DNA of 64,000 bases, taken from positions 53,880-117,879 of the forward strand of contig NZ_BAEE01000050.1 of the NCBI RefSeq assembly GCF_000241265.1, written 5' to 3'. A program made the position numbers and the translations under genes. Of this stretch, positions 10,099 to 18,534 are shown one piece after another; position 1 is the stretch's first letter, and the number at the start of each line of letters is the position of its first letter. The notes below the pieces were generated by a model. That model searched no databases. It saw only the letters and a list, made by a program, of their open reading frames with translations, and had not been told where the DNA came from. This stretch comes from Gordonia araii NBRC 100433 (GTDB taxonomy: Bacteria > Actinomycetota > Actinomycetes > Mycobacteriales > Mycobacteriaceae).

Positions 10099-10739
10099 AT
10101 GATCTCTCTGCGCAAGATGCATCCAATATCAATGATGGAGGGGACCGATGCGAAGCAACTTCGCAATCTTGTGACGCCGGCGGCTATCCTGGCCGCGTTG
10201 TTTATCACGGGAATCTCGGTGTTCGTAAATTCGCGATCAGGTGCGTCACTGACCGGGATTCTTAGCCTCTTCGCGCCGTGGTTCCTGGTGGCGGGCGCAG
10301 CGGGAAGCCGTCCACTGTGGGATCCAGATTTCGTGACGGGCGACGTTTCGGGCAGCGCGGGTGGCAGGTGTTCTGGAAATACTACGGCCCGATCGGACTA
10401 CTCATTTCGGTTCTGTTCAATGTGCAACTGTCGTTGGTCAATGATCATTTAGATCCGCCCGAGTGGTACTCCGGAACCACCTTCTTCGTCGTTGTGGCAC
10501 TGATCGGCGTTGCGACGTTCGCGATCCCGCTGACGCCGATCCGGCAGATCGGATCAGGTCTTTTCGTTGGGGTTGGTGTGATTACGTTGTTTCCGATCAT
10601 GCTCTATCTCGTGCTGTTCCTTGTACTCCCGTATTTTGCCTATGTGGCGACGGCCGTTGTCTGTTGGATAATCGCGACGCGGACCAACGCGCCGACCGAG
10701 GAGTCGCAACCGTTCGGGGGTGGATCGCCGTCACCGTGA
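10099..10739 (+). pseudogene. Small polytopic membrane-protein gene, apparently frameshifted near 10340-10380
   Basis: Two overlapping frames each encode half of a plausible membrane protein. The first (from ATG 10099) gives AAILAALFITGISVFVNSRS and LTGILSLFAPWFLVAGAAG, then degenerates into GGRCSGNTTARSD. The second frame becomes sensible from WQVFWKYYGPIGLLISVLF and continues through three more helices to ATRTNAPTEESQPFGGG, ending at 10739. Moving from frame 1 to frame 3 is consistent with the loss of one base in the G-rich stretch around 10362-10372. Either the gene is inactivated, the sequence has an error, or two short proteins are made; I favour the first two. It lies between paralogues 2 and 3. 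Confidence 0.55.
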
Positions 10740-10761
10740 ACCACACAGAAAGGTCGTGTCG

Positions 10762-11455
10762 GTGAAGCGAGTGGCCCTGGTCGCGGTGCCGCTGGCACTC
10801 GTTTGCGTGCTGGTTGCCGCGTCGATTGCACTCTTCTCGGGGAGATCTGGCGAGGAATCTTCGCGGGCCTCCAACACAATCGCCGGCGACGAGGAGCGCA
10901 TGCTTACCATCGCGGACTTTCCTCCCGGGTACTCCTCGGTCCCGCTCGCCGATCCCTACGTCCCGATTGCGAAATCGTTGGACGTGGAGAAATCGACGCC
11001 GTCGTCGCCTGACGGATGTCATCAGATTAGGGTTGGCGCATTCGAAGAAATGCTAAAGGTCCTGCTGTCTGCCAAGAACTTCTTTCCCCGCCCGGGTGCC
11101 GGTCAATCGGTGTACACGCAGATGGTGTTTCACGACTCGAATGCCGTGGCTCGACAAGTGACGAGTGGAGACATCTGTGCCAACAGTTGGTCGAAGAACT
11201 CGCGCGGGCAGACAGTTGAGCGCCGGATGACAGACTTGCCCGTCCCTCAAGGGTTGCCAGCTGGCGTGCGCATACGTCAGGTCATGGCGCGTATGGGAGC
11301 AGGGCTCGAGTCTTTCGGAGTATCGCACCGAAGCGTATGCCTTGGTCGGGGATATGGGCATGCACTTGGAGACCGCCCTTCCGGTCGAAATCGACAGGGC
11401 GCAGTTTGAAACCGTCTTCGTCAAAGCTGTGAACCGATTCGTCCAGGCGAAGTAG
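10762..11455 (+). pseudogene. Membrane-anchored extracellular protein, paralogue 3 of 3, with +1 frameshift at a T run
   Basis: From GTG 10762 (AAAGG upstream) the frame encodes an anchor (VALVAVPLALVCVLVAASIA) and the paralogous body: MLTIADFPPGYSS, PLADPYVPIAKSL, DGCHQIR, VYTQMVFHDSNAVARQVTS, DICANSW and LPVPQGLP. After GAGLES the frame drifts and stops at 11409. Removing one T from the TTT at 11313-11315 restores ESSEYRTEAYALVGDMG and the family ending FVKAVNRFVQAK, with a stop at 11453-11455. The homologous ending in paralogue 2 makes the frameshift certain at sequence level. Whether it is a real mutation or a homopolymer sequencing error cannot be decided here. Confidence 0.8.
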
Positions 11456-11547
11456 CCATGGCTGGTCGCGTCGTCTGGCTTCCGCTGTCGGCGAAACCGA
11501 GGTCACGGCATGTCGTAGCGCTTCGAGTCTCGGCTAGGCTCTAGCCC

Positions 11548-11781
11548 ATGAGCGTGGAAGTGAAGATCGGCATCGTCGACAGCCCCCGTGAACTGGCCGT
11601 GCAGGTGGCCGATGACAGCGAGAAGACCTTCGACGCGGTGTCGTCGGCCCTGAGTGGCAAGACCGACCTGCTCACTCTGACCGATGACCGCGGCTCGCGC
11701 TTTCTGATCCCGTCGGCGAAGATCGCCTACGCCGAGGTCGGCAGCGCCGAAGTCCGCCGCGTCGGCTTCGGCTCCAAGTAG
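11548..11781 (+). CDS. DUF3107 family small protein (TB9.4-like)
   Basis: 77 residues. The beginning EVKIGIVDSPRELAVQV and the ending AKIAYAEVGSAEVRRVGFG match the DUF3107 family conserved throughout actinobacteria (Rv3208A/TB9.4 in M. tuberculosis). It is predicted alpha/beta, without known biochemical function. It marks the return to the conserved chromosomal backbone after the accessory insert. TAGGCT at 11535-11540 stands seven bases before the ATG, consistent with leaderless transcription. The stop abuts the stop of the convergent TetR gene with no gap. Confidence 0.85.
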   Translation: MSVEVKIGIVDSPRELAVQVADDSEKTFDAVSSALSGKTDLLTLTDDRGSRFLIPSAKIAYAEVGSAEVRRVGFGSK

Positions 11782-12420
11782 CTACTTCGCCTTTTCGACG
11801 TTCTGATTGGGGACGCGGGACAGTCCGCCCCACAGCAGGGCGACGGTGGTCTCCACCGCGATCTCCTTGTCGACCGGCCGGTGCGCGTCGATCCAGTAGC
11901 GCGCGTTGACCTGACTCGCTCCGACGAGGCCCGCGGCGAGCATCCGCGACCGGTACGGGTCATAACCCGAGTCGTGCATGATGAGTTCGTAGACGGCATC
12001 GACGCACGCCTCGATGGACCCCTCGACGCGCTTGATGACGGCCGGATCCTTGACGTCGGAAGTGAAGATGAGGCGGTAGCCGGAGTTGTCGAGGTCGACG
12101 AAGTTGAAGAAGGCCTCGACGGCGGCGCGTACACGCTGCCGGTTGTCGGTGCTGATGCGCAGCGCGTCGTTGATCGCGGTGACCAGCTTCTCGGCGTGCG
12201 AGTCGACCACGGCGATGTAGAGGTCGAGTTTCGACGGGAAGTGCTGGTACAGCACCGGCTTGGATACTCCGGCGTGAATGGCGATCTCGTCCATGCCCGC
12301 CGAGTGGTAACCGCGCTCGACGAAGATCTCACTGGCAGCGTCGAGGAGCTGTAGGCGGCGCGCACTGCGCGGCAGCCGCGTGCCGTTGCGGCCGGCGGGA
12401 GTCGTGCTGGACGAAGTCAT
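11782..12420 (-). CDS. TetR family transcriptional regulator (Rv3208-like)
   Basis: 212 residues. The N-terminal helix-turn-helix is complete: LLDAASEIFVERGYHSAGMD, then EIAIHAGVSKPVLYQHFPSK with the usual Y-x-HF recognition-helix end. The C-terminal ligand domain is alanine-rich and helical. The paired arrangement with the DUF3107 gene is the same as in M. tuberculosis (Rv3208/Rv3208A). The ligand is unknown. It is divergent from the DUF3152 gene at 12523; I found no clear palindrome in the 100-base space between them. Confidence 0.88.
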   Translation of the reverse strand: MTSSSTTPAGRNGTRLPRSARRLQLLDAASEIFVERGYHSAGMDEIAIHAGVSKPVLYQHFPSKLDLYIAVVDSHAEKLVTAINDALRISTDNRQRVRAAVEAFFNFVDLDNSGYRLIFTSDVKDPAVIKRVEGSIEACVDAVYELIMHDSGYDPYRSRMLAAGLVGASQVNARYWIDAHRPVDKEIAVETTVALLWGGLSRVPNQNVEKAK

Positions 12421-12522
12421 GGCAGCAGCCTACTCCCGGGGTGGTCGGACGCTTTTCGGTAACCTGGACGTCATATGTGGAGCCTGCGCGGAATCCTGTG
12501 CGGCCTGTGAGAAAGTTAACGC

Positions 12523-13674
12523 GTGAACCGATCTGAGGACGTCCGCAACGGCGCTCCTCGACCCCGTGCGGGCGAGGGGGGCCGGTCGCGCCCCGCCGCC
12601 GGCGATCCGAACCGGCAGCGAACCGCCGCCGACGGCGGGTATCCGAACGCGGATCGGTATCGGTACAACGCGCCTCCGCCTCCGCCGCCTTCCGGGGCGA
12701 TGCCACGCTCGCGCCCGGCCTCTGGTGCGTACCCGGTCACGCGGCCGAACCCGGGGCAGCCACTGACCGCGACGTGGGATCCGCCTGCCGGCTCGGCGAG
12801 CGCCTTCGAAGATCTCGGCAATCCAGTGAGCCGCTTCATCGCCACCTACGGTTGGCGCGCGTACGCCATCCCGGTGCTGTTTGTGCTCACCGTCGTACTG
12901 ATGGTGATGACGGTGCGCGGGGGAGAGGCCGACGGCGCGGCCGACAATGCCTCGCCCGACGCGGGCCCCAACACGCAGATCGTGACCGAGTCGGCGCCCG
13001 TGGGCGCGCCGACGGGGAACATCGCCGAGTCGGCGCTGCCGGTCGGTGCGCTGCCGCCAGGCGGGCACTTCACGCGCGAGGGGCGTAAGACGTTCCACGT
13101 CGTGCCGGTTGCCGGCAAGCCGAAGAAAGCGGGCACCGGCGCAAGGCTCTTCACGTATACCGTGGAGGTCGAGGACGGTCTCGTCGCCCACGACTTCTCC
13201 GGCGACCGGGCCTTCGCGTCGATGGTGGAGGCAACCTTGGCCAACAAGAAGAGCTGGATCGGCGGCGGCAAGGTCTCCTTCCAGCGCGTCGGGCCGGGCA
13301 ACAACCCGGATCTGCGGATCTCGCTGACGTCGACGAACACCGCGCGGGCGCTGTGCGGCTACCAGATCAAGCTGGAGAGTTCCTGCTTCTACCCGCCGAC
13401 GCACCAGGTGATCATCAATGAGGCGCGGTGGGTGCGCGGTGCGATCTCCTTCGCCGGCGATACCCACAGCTACCGCCAGTACCTGATCAACCACGAAGTA
13501 GGGCACGGCATCGGCTACGAGGCGCATGAACCGTGCAAGCAGGACGGCGCCCTTGCACCGATCATGATGCAGCAGTCGTTCGGGACCGCTAACAAAGACA
13601 TCATGGCGCTCGACCCGGACATGAACGCCAACCGCGCACTGAGCTGCAAACCCAACCCCTGGCCATTCCCATGA
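12523..13674 (+). CDS. DUF3152 membrane-anchored, metzincin-like zinc protease homologue
   Basis: 383 residues from a GTG. A proline/arginine-rich cytosolic segment (about 1-105) precedes one membrane helix (YAIPVLFVLTVVLMVMTV, about 112-129), then a linker and the DUF3152 domain. This contains NHEVGHGIGYEAHE, that is HExxHxxGxxxH, close to the metzincin zinc motif, and GALAPIMMQQS, which resembles a Met-turn. Paired cysteines (ALCGYQIKLESSC) probably form a disulfide, fitting an extracytoplasmic site. It should be a surface-located metallopeptidase or an inactive relative. The stop overlaps the moeZ start by four bases (ATGA), so the two are translationally coupled; position matches Rv3207c. 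Confidence 0.8.
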   Translation: MNRSEDVRNGAPRPRAGEGGRSRPAAGDPNRQRTAADGGYPNADRYRYNAPPPPPPSGAMPRSRPASGAYPVTRPNPGQPLTATWDPPAGSASAFEDLGNPVSRFIATYGWRAYAIPVLFVLTVVLMVMTVRGGEADGAADNASPDAGPNTQIVTESAPVGAPTGNIAESALPVGALPPGGHFTREGRKTFHVVPVAGKPKKAGTGARLFTYTVEVEDGLVAHDFSGDRAFASMVEATLANKKSWIGGGKVSFQRVGPGNNPDLRISLTSTNTARALCGYQIKLESSCFYPPTHQVIINEARWVRGAISFAGDTHSYRQYLINHEVGHGIGYEAHEPCKQDGALAPIMMQQSFGTANKDIMALDPDMNANRALSCKPNPWPFP

Positions 13675-14843
13675 CTCTTCCTCCGTTGACCGAACCGACC
13701 GGCGAACTGAGCCGCGAGGAGGTCGCCCGGTACAGCAGGCACCTGATCATTCCCGACGTCGGCATGGCCGGCCAGAAACGCCTGAAGAACGCCAAAGTTT
13801 TGGTCATCGGCGCAGGAGGATTGGGCTCTCCGACGCTGATGTACCTGGCCGCCGCCGGAGTCGGCACGATCGGCATCGTCGACTTCGACGTCGTCGACGA
13901 ATCCAACCTGCAGCGCCAGGTGATCCACGGGCAATCCGACATCGGCATCGCGAAGGCGCAGAGCGCGAAGAACTCCATGCTGGAGATCAACCCGCACATC
14001 ACCGTCAACACCCACGAATTCGCACTGAGCAACGAGAACGCCGTCGAACTGTTCTCCCAGTACGACCTGATCCTCGACGGTGCGGACAACTTCGCCACCC
14101 GGTACCTCGTCAACGATGCGGCGATCCTGGCCGGCAAGCCGTACGTCTGGGGGTCGATCTACCGCTTCGAAGGCCAGGTCTCGGTGTTCTGGGAGGACGC
14201 GCCGGACGGCCAGGGCATCAACTATCGCGACCTCTACCCGCAGGCGCCACCGCCCGGAATGGTGCCGTCGTGCGCCGAGGGCGGGGTTCTTGGCATCCTC
14301 TGCGCGACGATCGGCTCGATCATGGGTACCGAGGCGATCAAGCTGATCTGCGGGATCGGGGAGACCCTCCTCGGCCGCCTCATGGTCTACGACGCGCTGG
14401 AGATGACGTTCCGGACCGTTCGGATCCGCAAAGATCCGGACGGCGTCAAAGTCACCGAACTCATCGACTACGACGACTTCTGCGGCGTGGTGTCCGACGA
14501 GGCGCAGGCCGCCGCTGCCGGTGCGACGCTGACCCCCGCCGAGCTGAAAGCCCGGCTCGACGACGGTGCGCGACTGGCGCTGATCGACGTCCGCGACCCG
14601 GTCGAGTGGGACATCGTGCACCTCGACGGTGCGACGCTCGTTCCCAAAGGCGAGTTCGAATCGGGCGACGGTCTGGCGAAGATCCCGCAAGACCGTCCGA
14701 CGGTGCTCTATTGCCGTACCGGGGTGCGTTCGGCCGAGGTGCTCGCGATGCTGAAGGGGGCGGGCTTCTCCGACGCGACTCACCTGCAGGGCGGCATCAC
14801 GGCGTGGGCCCACCAGGTCGATCCGTCCATGCCCGTCTACTGA
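13671..14843 (+). CDS. moeZ: MoeZ/MoeB sulfur-carrier adenylyltransferase with C-terminal rhodanese domain
   Basis: 390 residues. The E1-like domain has the nucleotide loop VLVIGAGGLGSPT, the ESNLQRQVIHG segment with the arginine-finger region, and VPSCAEGGVLGILC. The rhodanese domain (about 285-390) ends with VLYCRTGVRSAEVL, whose Cys is the persulfide carrier. The protein adenylates the C-terminal glycine of small sulfur carriers (MoaD, ThiS, CysO) and transfers sulfur, serving molybdopterin, thiamine or cysteine biosynthesis. The zinc CxxC pairs of classical MoeB are not visible. It is Rv3206c by position. Confidence 0.92.
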   Translation: MTLPPLTEPTGELSREEVARYSRHLIIPDVGMAGQKRLKNAKVLVIGAGGLGSPTLMYLAAAGVGTIGIVDFDVVDESNLQRQVIHGQSDIGIAKAQSAKNSMLEINPHITVNTHEFALSNENAVELFSQYDLILDGADNFATRYLVNDAAILAGKPYVWGSIYRFEGQVSVFWEDAPDGQGINYRDLYPQAPPPGMVPSCAEGGVLGILCATIGSIMGTEAIKLICGIGETLLGRLMVYDALEMTFRTVRIRKDPDGVKVTELIDYDDFCGVVSDEAQAAAAGATLTPAELKARLDDGARLALIDVRDPVEWDIVHLDGATLVPKGEFESGDGLAKIPQDRPTVLYCRTGVRSAEVLAMLKGAGFSDATHLQGGITAWAHQVDPSMPVY

Positions 14844-14896
14844 TACCCGCTTGCCCAGATGCGTTCACCTAGATTGCGAGACGCGCATTGATCATT

Positions 14897-14910
14897 TGCC
14901 TATATGGGCA
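14897..14910. promoter_or_regulatory. Dyad at the arsR start, probable operator
   Basis: TGCC-TATATG-GGCA is a near-perfect dyad lying 14-27 bases before the chosen arsR ATG at 14924, where a self-repressing ArsR protein would bind. The AT-rich TATATG core could overlap a -10 element. Binding is inferred from position only. Confidence 0.45.
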
Positions 14911-14923
14911 TATGATGGTCGGC

Positions 14924-15274
14924 ATGGCCCGAGCAGCGACCACGTCGGACGCGTTCAACGCGATCGCCGAGCCGCAGCGCCGGGAGATCCTGGTCCGGCT
15001 GCGGCGCGGGGAACGAGCGGTCGGCGAGCTGGCGAACGAGCTCGGCATGACCCAACCGCAAGCCTCCAAACATCTGCGGGTGCTACGCGAGGTCGGGCTG
15101 GTGCAGGTCCGAGGTGCGGGCAAGCAGCGGCTCTACGACCTCGATGCGAGTGGGCTCCTGCCGGTACAGGAATGGCTGGGCGGCTTCGAGCAGTTCTGGA
15201 GCGAGAGCTTCGACCGATTGGACGCCTACGTGCGGGATTTGAATCAGACGCGACAGGAGCACCCTCATGAGTGA
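14924..15274 (+). CDS. ArsR/SmtB family winged-helix regulator
   Basis: About 116 residues from ATG 14924 (MARAATTSDAFNAIAEP); ATGs at 14912 and 14915 are alternatives and no clear Shine-Dalgarno decides. The winged helix is complete: PQRREILVRLRRGERAVGEL, then LGMTQPQASKHLRVLREVGL. It carries no metal-binding cysteine cluster, so it is the non-metal type that is typically co-transcribed with an SRPBCC (AHSA1) gene, which follows here with an eight-base overlap. It probably represses its own operon from the dyad at 14897. Confidence 0.85.
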   Translation: MARAATTSDAFNAIAEPQRREILVRLRRGERAVGELANELGMTQPQASKHLRVLREVGLVQVRGAGKQRLYDLDASGLLPVQEWLGGFEQFWSESFDRLDAYVRDLNQTRQEHPHE

Positions 15275-15637
15275 TACGACCGACCGCGAGATCGTGGTCT
15301 CCCAGGTCATCGGCGCACCGCGCGATCTCGTCTTCGAGGTCTTCACCGATGTCGCGCATCTCTCTCAATGGTGGGGGCCCGAAGGGTTCACCACGACGAC
15401 GCGATCATTCGAGTTCCGCGTCGGCGGGGAGTGGGACTTCATGATGCACGGGCCGGACGGAACCCACTATCCCGAGTGGATCAGGTGGCGGGAGATCGTC
15501 CCACCGGAGGCGATCGTGCTCATGCACGGTGAGTACCGCGACGATCCCAACGCCTTCGACTCATTCCTCAGCTTCGAGCCGGAGGGGGACGGCACCCGGC
15601 CGACTACGTCGTCGAAGCCTCGGCCACCAACCGATAA
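15267..15637 (+). pseudogene. SRPBCC/AHSA1 domain protein gene with internal deletion and frameshift
   Basis: The first 110 residues are a typical AHSA1 fold (IGAPRDLVFEVFTDVAHLSQWWGPEGF; SFEFRVGGEWDFMMHGPDG; LMHGEYRDDPNAFDSFLSFE). After EGDGTR the frame leaves the domain and would run through the next gene to 16151. In another frame the bases just after this point read ADYVVEASATNR and a stop at 15635-15637, which resembles the normal C-terminus (LADYV). The middle of the domain, the last strands and the start of the long helix, is therefore missing and the ends are out of frame. An out-of-frame deletion is the simplest explanation; the readthrough protein is unlikely to be functional. Confidence 0.65.
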
Positions 15638-15649
15638 CCAGGAGGCACC

Positions 15650-16303
15650 GTGTCACTCGTCCGCGTTCACAACTTCTCCATCTCGCTCGACGGCTTCGGC
15701 GTCGGCGAAGGCCAGCGAAAGGAAGAGCCGTTCGGTCACGCCGGAACCCGCCTGCTCGACTGGGCCATCGGGACCAAGACTTTCGTGGAAATGGGTTTCC
15801 ACGACGAGCAGGAAGGCTCCGTCGGGATCGATGAAGCCTTCGCGAGCCGATGGAATACCGGCATCGGCGCAGAGGTCATGGGACGCAACAAGTTCGCCCC
15901 CAAGCCCGGACCCTGGCCCGACGAGCAGTGGCGGGGCTGGTGGGGCGACAACCCGCCGTTCCACACTCCGGTTGTCGTCCTCACGCATCACCCGCGCCCT
16001 CCGCTGGAACTGGAGGGCGGCACCTCGTTCCATTTCGTCGACGCGGAGCCGGAAGCCGCGCTGGCGCGCGCTCGCGAACTCGCGGGTGATCTCGACGTGC
16101 GGATCGGCGGTGGCACGACGACTATCCGCGAGTTTCTGCAGGCCGATCTGATCGACGAGATGCACATCGCCGTCGTGCCGATTCTCCTCGGTCGAGGAGA
16201 ACGGCTCTGGGACGGACTGGAAGGTCTCGAGCAGCGATTCCACGTCGAAGCGGTGACCTCGCCGAGCGGCGTCGTCCACCTGACCTTTTCCCGGCGCCGC
16301 TGA
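15650..16303 (+). CDS. Dihydrofolate reductase family protein (RibD C-terminal domain type)
   Basis: 217 residues from GTG 15650, with AGGAGG directly upstream. The order of motifs fits the RibD_C/YwjB family: NFSISLDGFG at the start, VMGRNKF in the NADPH site, PVVVLTHHPRPP, DVRIGGGTTTIREFL (the glycine-rich cofactor loop) and LIDEMHIAVVPILLGRGERLW. It should be a cytosolic NADPH-dependent reductase; the substrate is unknown, and members are often annotated as pyrimidine reductase-like. It is the last gene of the ArsR/SRPBCC operon. Confidence 0.85.
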   Translation: MSLVRVHNFSISLDGFGVGEGQRKEEPFGHAGTRLLDWAIGTKTFVEMGFHDEQEGSVGIDEAFASRWNTGIGAEVMGRNKFAPKPGPWPDEQWRGWWGDNPPFHTPVVVLTHHPRPPLELEGGTSFHFVDAEPEAALARARELAGDLDVRIGGGTTTIREFLQADLIDEMHIAVVPILLGRGERLWDGLEGLEQRFHVEAVTSPSGVVHLTFSRRR

Positions 16304-16315
16304 CCTACCCCACGC

Positions 16316-16363
16316 AAACCCAGCAGTCGGAGACAAACCCGACACCGAATCGCTGCTGGGTTT
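16316..16363. terminator. Convergent intrinsic terminator
   Basis: AAACCCAGCAG (16316-16326) pairs with CTGCTGGGTTT (16353-16363) across 26 bases. The A- and T-rich ends give a U-tract in both directions, suiting the two converging genes. Outer blocks CCCCACGCAAACC and CGGGGTTTGCC extend the symmetry loosely. Confidence 0.65.
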
Positions 16364-16384
16364 GTCGCTAACCGCGGGGTTTGC

Positions 16385-17239
16385 CTAGACGCGGAGGCGG
16401 ACCAGGTCGACGACCCGCATCAACCCGGGCAGTGCGCCTGCCGTCGAACGCGGGTGCAGCGCGTGCACGGCCAGCCGGAACATGGCGGCGCGCAACAGCA
16501 TCTGGCCCCATTCGGGCTGATCGGACCATCGGTCGAGGAGATCCTCGTCGGCGCCGCCCCAGGCCAGCGAATCGACCGCGACGACCGCGGCCGCCCAAGG
16601 GGCCGGCCGCCAGTACGGCACGATGTCGGTGATGCCCGGTGCGGCGGCGCCCGCGAAGAGCACGGTGCCGAACAGGTCGCCGTGGACGATCTGCGACGGC
16701 GAGGTCACCGGACGGCGCAGGCCCGCCAGGGTCTTGAGCGCGTCGACGCTCGCCTTCCCGTCGTCGGTGACCGGCTCGGACATTCCGGCTGCTCGGGCGG
16801 TGCGCAGCGGCTGATCCTCCCAGGCGGCGCGGTCGGCGGCGGTGAAGACATCGACGTCGGTGTACGGCGGGGCGGGCGGCTGGAGCAGGAAACGCGGCCG
16901 GTCGAGATTCGCCAGGGCCGTGTGCAGCCGCTCGGCGACCTGCAGCACCTCGTCGTACCGGGGCTCGGGCGACCCGGCGATGTAGGTGTCGGCACGCCAT
17001 CCGGAGACGACGTAGCGCCCGTCGGTCGAGCGGAACGGTCTCGCGATGCGCAGGCCGTCGACGAAGAGATTCTCGCGGGAGGCGGCCGACCACGCCGCAC
17101 GGGCATGGTCGGGAACCATCGACAACACGACCTCGCCGACGCGCCAGCCGCCCACCCACTGATCTCCCATCGGAATCGGTGGATGGGCCGTCAGGCCGAA
17201 GGTTTGCCGCACGTGTTCGGGCGGCTCGACTGTGGTCAC
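16385..17239 (-). CDS. TIGR02569 family protein, aminoglycoside-phosphotransferase-like fold
   Basis: 284 residues. The segment SQIVHGDLFGTVLFAG resembles the catalytic HGDxxxxN loop of APH/choline kinases, and GITDIVPYWRPAPWAAAVV replaces the following DFG-like region (TDI). The lysine loop and other kinase landmarks are weak. TIGR02569 is an actinobacteria-specific family of unknown function, represented by Rv3205c at the same place in M. tuberculosis. Kinase activity is not established. Confidence 0.75.
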   Translation of the reverse strand: MTTVEPPEHVRQTFGLTAHPPIPMGDQWVGGWRVGEVVLSMVPDHARAAWSAASRENLFVDGLRIARPFRSTDGRYVVSGWRADTYIAGSPEPRYDEVLQVAERLHTALANLDRPRFLLQPPAPPYTDVDVFTAADRAAWEDQPLRTARAAGMSEPVTDDGKASVDALKTLAGLRRPVTSPSQIVHGDLFGTVLFAGAAAPGITDIVPYWRPAPWAAAVVAVDSLAWGGADEDLLDRWSDQPEWGQMLLRAAMFRLAVHALHPRSTAGALPGLMRVVDLVRLRV

Positions 17240-17330
17240 GACCCAAGATTACCCAGCTAGCCGTCCGATTCCGGGCAGCGACACTTCGGGCCGGACCGAG
17301 CACGGATCGCCAGACGTGTGCGCCTGAGAC

Positions 17331-17636
17331 CTACCGGCCGGGCGGCGACCACCGGCATTCGCGGAGTACGACCCGGCCGTCGACGACGGGCGCTCCCTCG
17401 TCGGCGAGGCGGGAAAGTTGCCGCGAGGCCAGGTGCGACGGCGGTCTGCCGGAGGCGCTGATCACGCGGTGCCACGGCAGGTCGGCGGAATCGGTGCGCA
17501 TGATCCAGCCGACGATGCGCGGGCTGGAGAGCCCGGCAGCATCGGCGAGGTCGCCATAGGTGCAGACCTGGCCGGGCGGAATGGCAGCGACCAGGCCGCG
17601 GACTCGCTCGACGTCGTCGTCGGTCACCTTGGCCAT
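17331..17636 (-). CDS. Alkyltransferase-like DNA-damage recognition protein (ATL)
   Basis: 101 residues forming only the MGMT DNA-binding domain: IPPGQVCTYGDLADAAGLSS and RIVGWIMRT are the usual helix-turn-helix segments. At the catalytic site PCHRV is replaced by PWHRV (about residues 54-58), the Trp substitution seen in ATL proteins. These bind O6-alkylguanine and hand it to nucleotide excision repair instead of transferring the alkyl group (family knowledge). The ATG at 17636 gives the family length; the frame upstream overlaps lipV. It begins five bases after the lipV stop, in one transcript. Rv3204 is the positional homologue. Confidence 0.9.
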   Translation of the reverse strand: MAKVTDDDVERVRGLVAAIPPGQVCTYGDLADAAGLSSPRIVGWIMRTDSADLPWHRVISASGRPPSHLASRQLSRLADEGAPVVDGRVVLRECRWSPPGR

Positions 17637-17641
17637 GGCGC

Positions 17642-18460
17642 TCAGTCTCCTCGCACGAGGCGCGCCACGAGGCCGGGCGCCAGAAACGGCACCATGTGTT
17701 CGCAGTCGGCGTGGTGAATCCGCACCGAGTCGGCACGGTGCTCCCGGCAGGCGTCGAGGAATTCGGCGCTGACCAGCGGAGGGTCCACCCGATCGGCGAC
17801 GACGACATCCGTCGGCAGCCCGGCGGGCGGGAGTTCGAACCCCGTGGCCATCTCGCTCCACGCCGTCGCCGCTGCCGGTTGGCTCACCCGCCAGCCGTAG
17901 CGTCCGGCGGGCAGGAGCACCTGTTCGGACGGACGCAGGTGCGCGGCAATCTCCTCGTCGAGGATGTCGTCGGGTACCTCGGCCCAGCCCTCGCCGCGCT
18001 TGGCGTCGCGCGCGACATCCGGCGACGGATACGTCCAGTGGGCCATGCTCGCGGAGGCGATCTCGAGCGCCCGGTCGGGGGCGAGGCCCTGCGCCGGATC
18101 GAGCAGGACGAGCGCCCGGACTTGCTCCGGGTGTCGCTGTGCCAGGCGGATGGCCAGGGCACCGCCGAACGAGTGCCCGACGAGCGTGAACGGCGAATCC
18201 AGCTCGGCGACAACGGAATCGAGAGCCGTCAGATTCGCCTCGTACGACCACGGCGGCTCCCACGACGACTCGCCGTGCCCCAACAGGTCCGGGGCGACGA
18301 TACGGTGTGAGGGCAGGTCGCGGGCGAGACGCGCCCACCGCCTGCCGTGTCCGGTGAGTCCGTGCAGGGCCAAGACGAGCGGCGCCGTCGTGGCGTCCGG
18401 ACGAGCCGAATCGTCGCTCGGATCGCGAGGGCCGAAGGTCTCGAGGTGCAGTGCGCTCAT
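17642..18460 (-). CDS. lipV: Alpha/beta hydrolase, LipV-like
   Basis: 272 residues. The oxyanion loop is ALHGLTGHGRRW, the nucleophile elbow is TLVGHSFGGALA (Ser), and the acid and base are probably VADRVDPPL and the His in HADCEHMVPF. It is an esterase or lipase of the alpha/beta-hydrolase superfamily with no signal peptide, so cytosolic. The positional homologue Rv3203 is annotated LipV. It is divergent from adnA with only 74 bases between start codons. Confidence 0.85.
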   Translation of the reverse strand: MSALHLETFGPRDPSDDSARPDATTAPLVLALHGLTGHGRRWARLARDLPSHRIVAPDLLGHGESSWEPPWSYEANLTALDSVVAELDSPFTLVGHSFGGALAIRLAQRHPEQVRALVLLDPAQGLAPDRALEIASASMAHWTYPSPDVARDAKRGEGWAEVPDDILDEEIAAHLRPSEQVLLPAGRYGWRVSQPAAATAWSEMATGFELPPAGLPTDVVVADRVDPPLVSAEFLDACREHRADSVRIHHADCEHMVPFLAPGLVARLVRGD

Positions 18461-18534
18461 GGTGCGTCCGACCCTAATCGAACAGCGCGACTTACCCCCG
18501 ACGAGGACGTCAGACCGACGTGATTCGATAGGGC

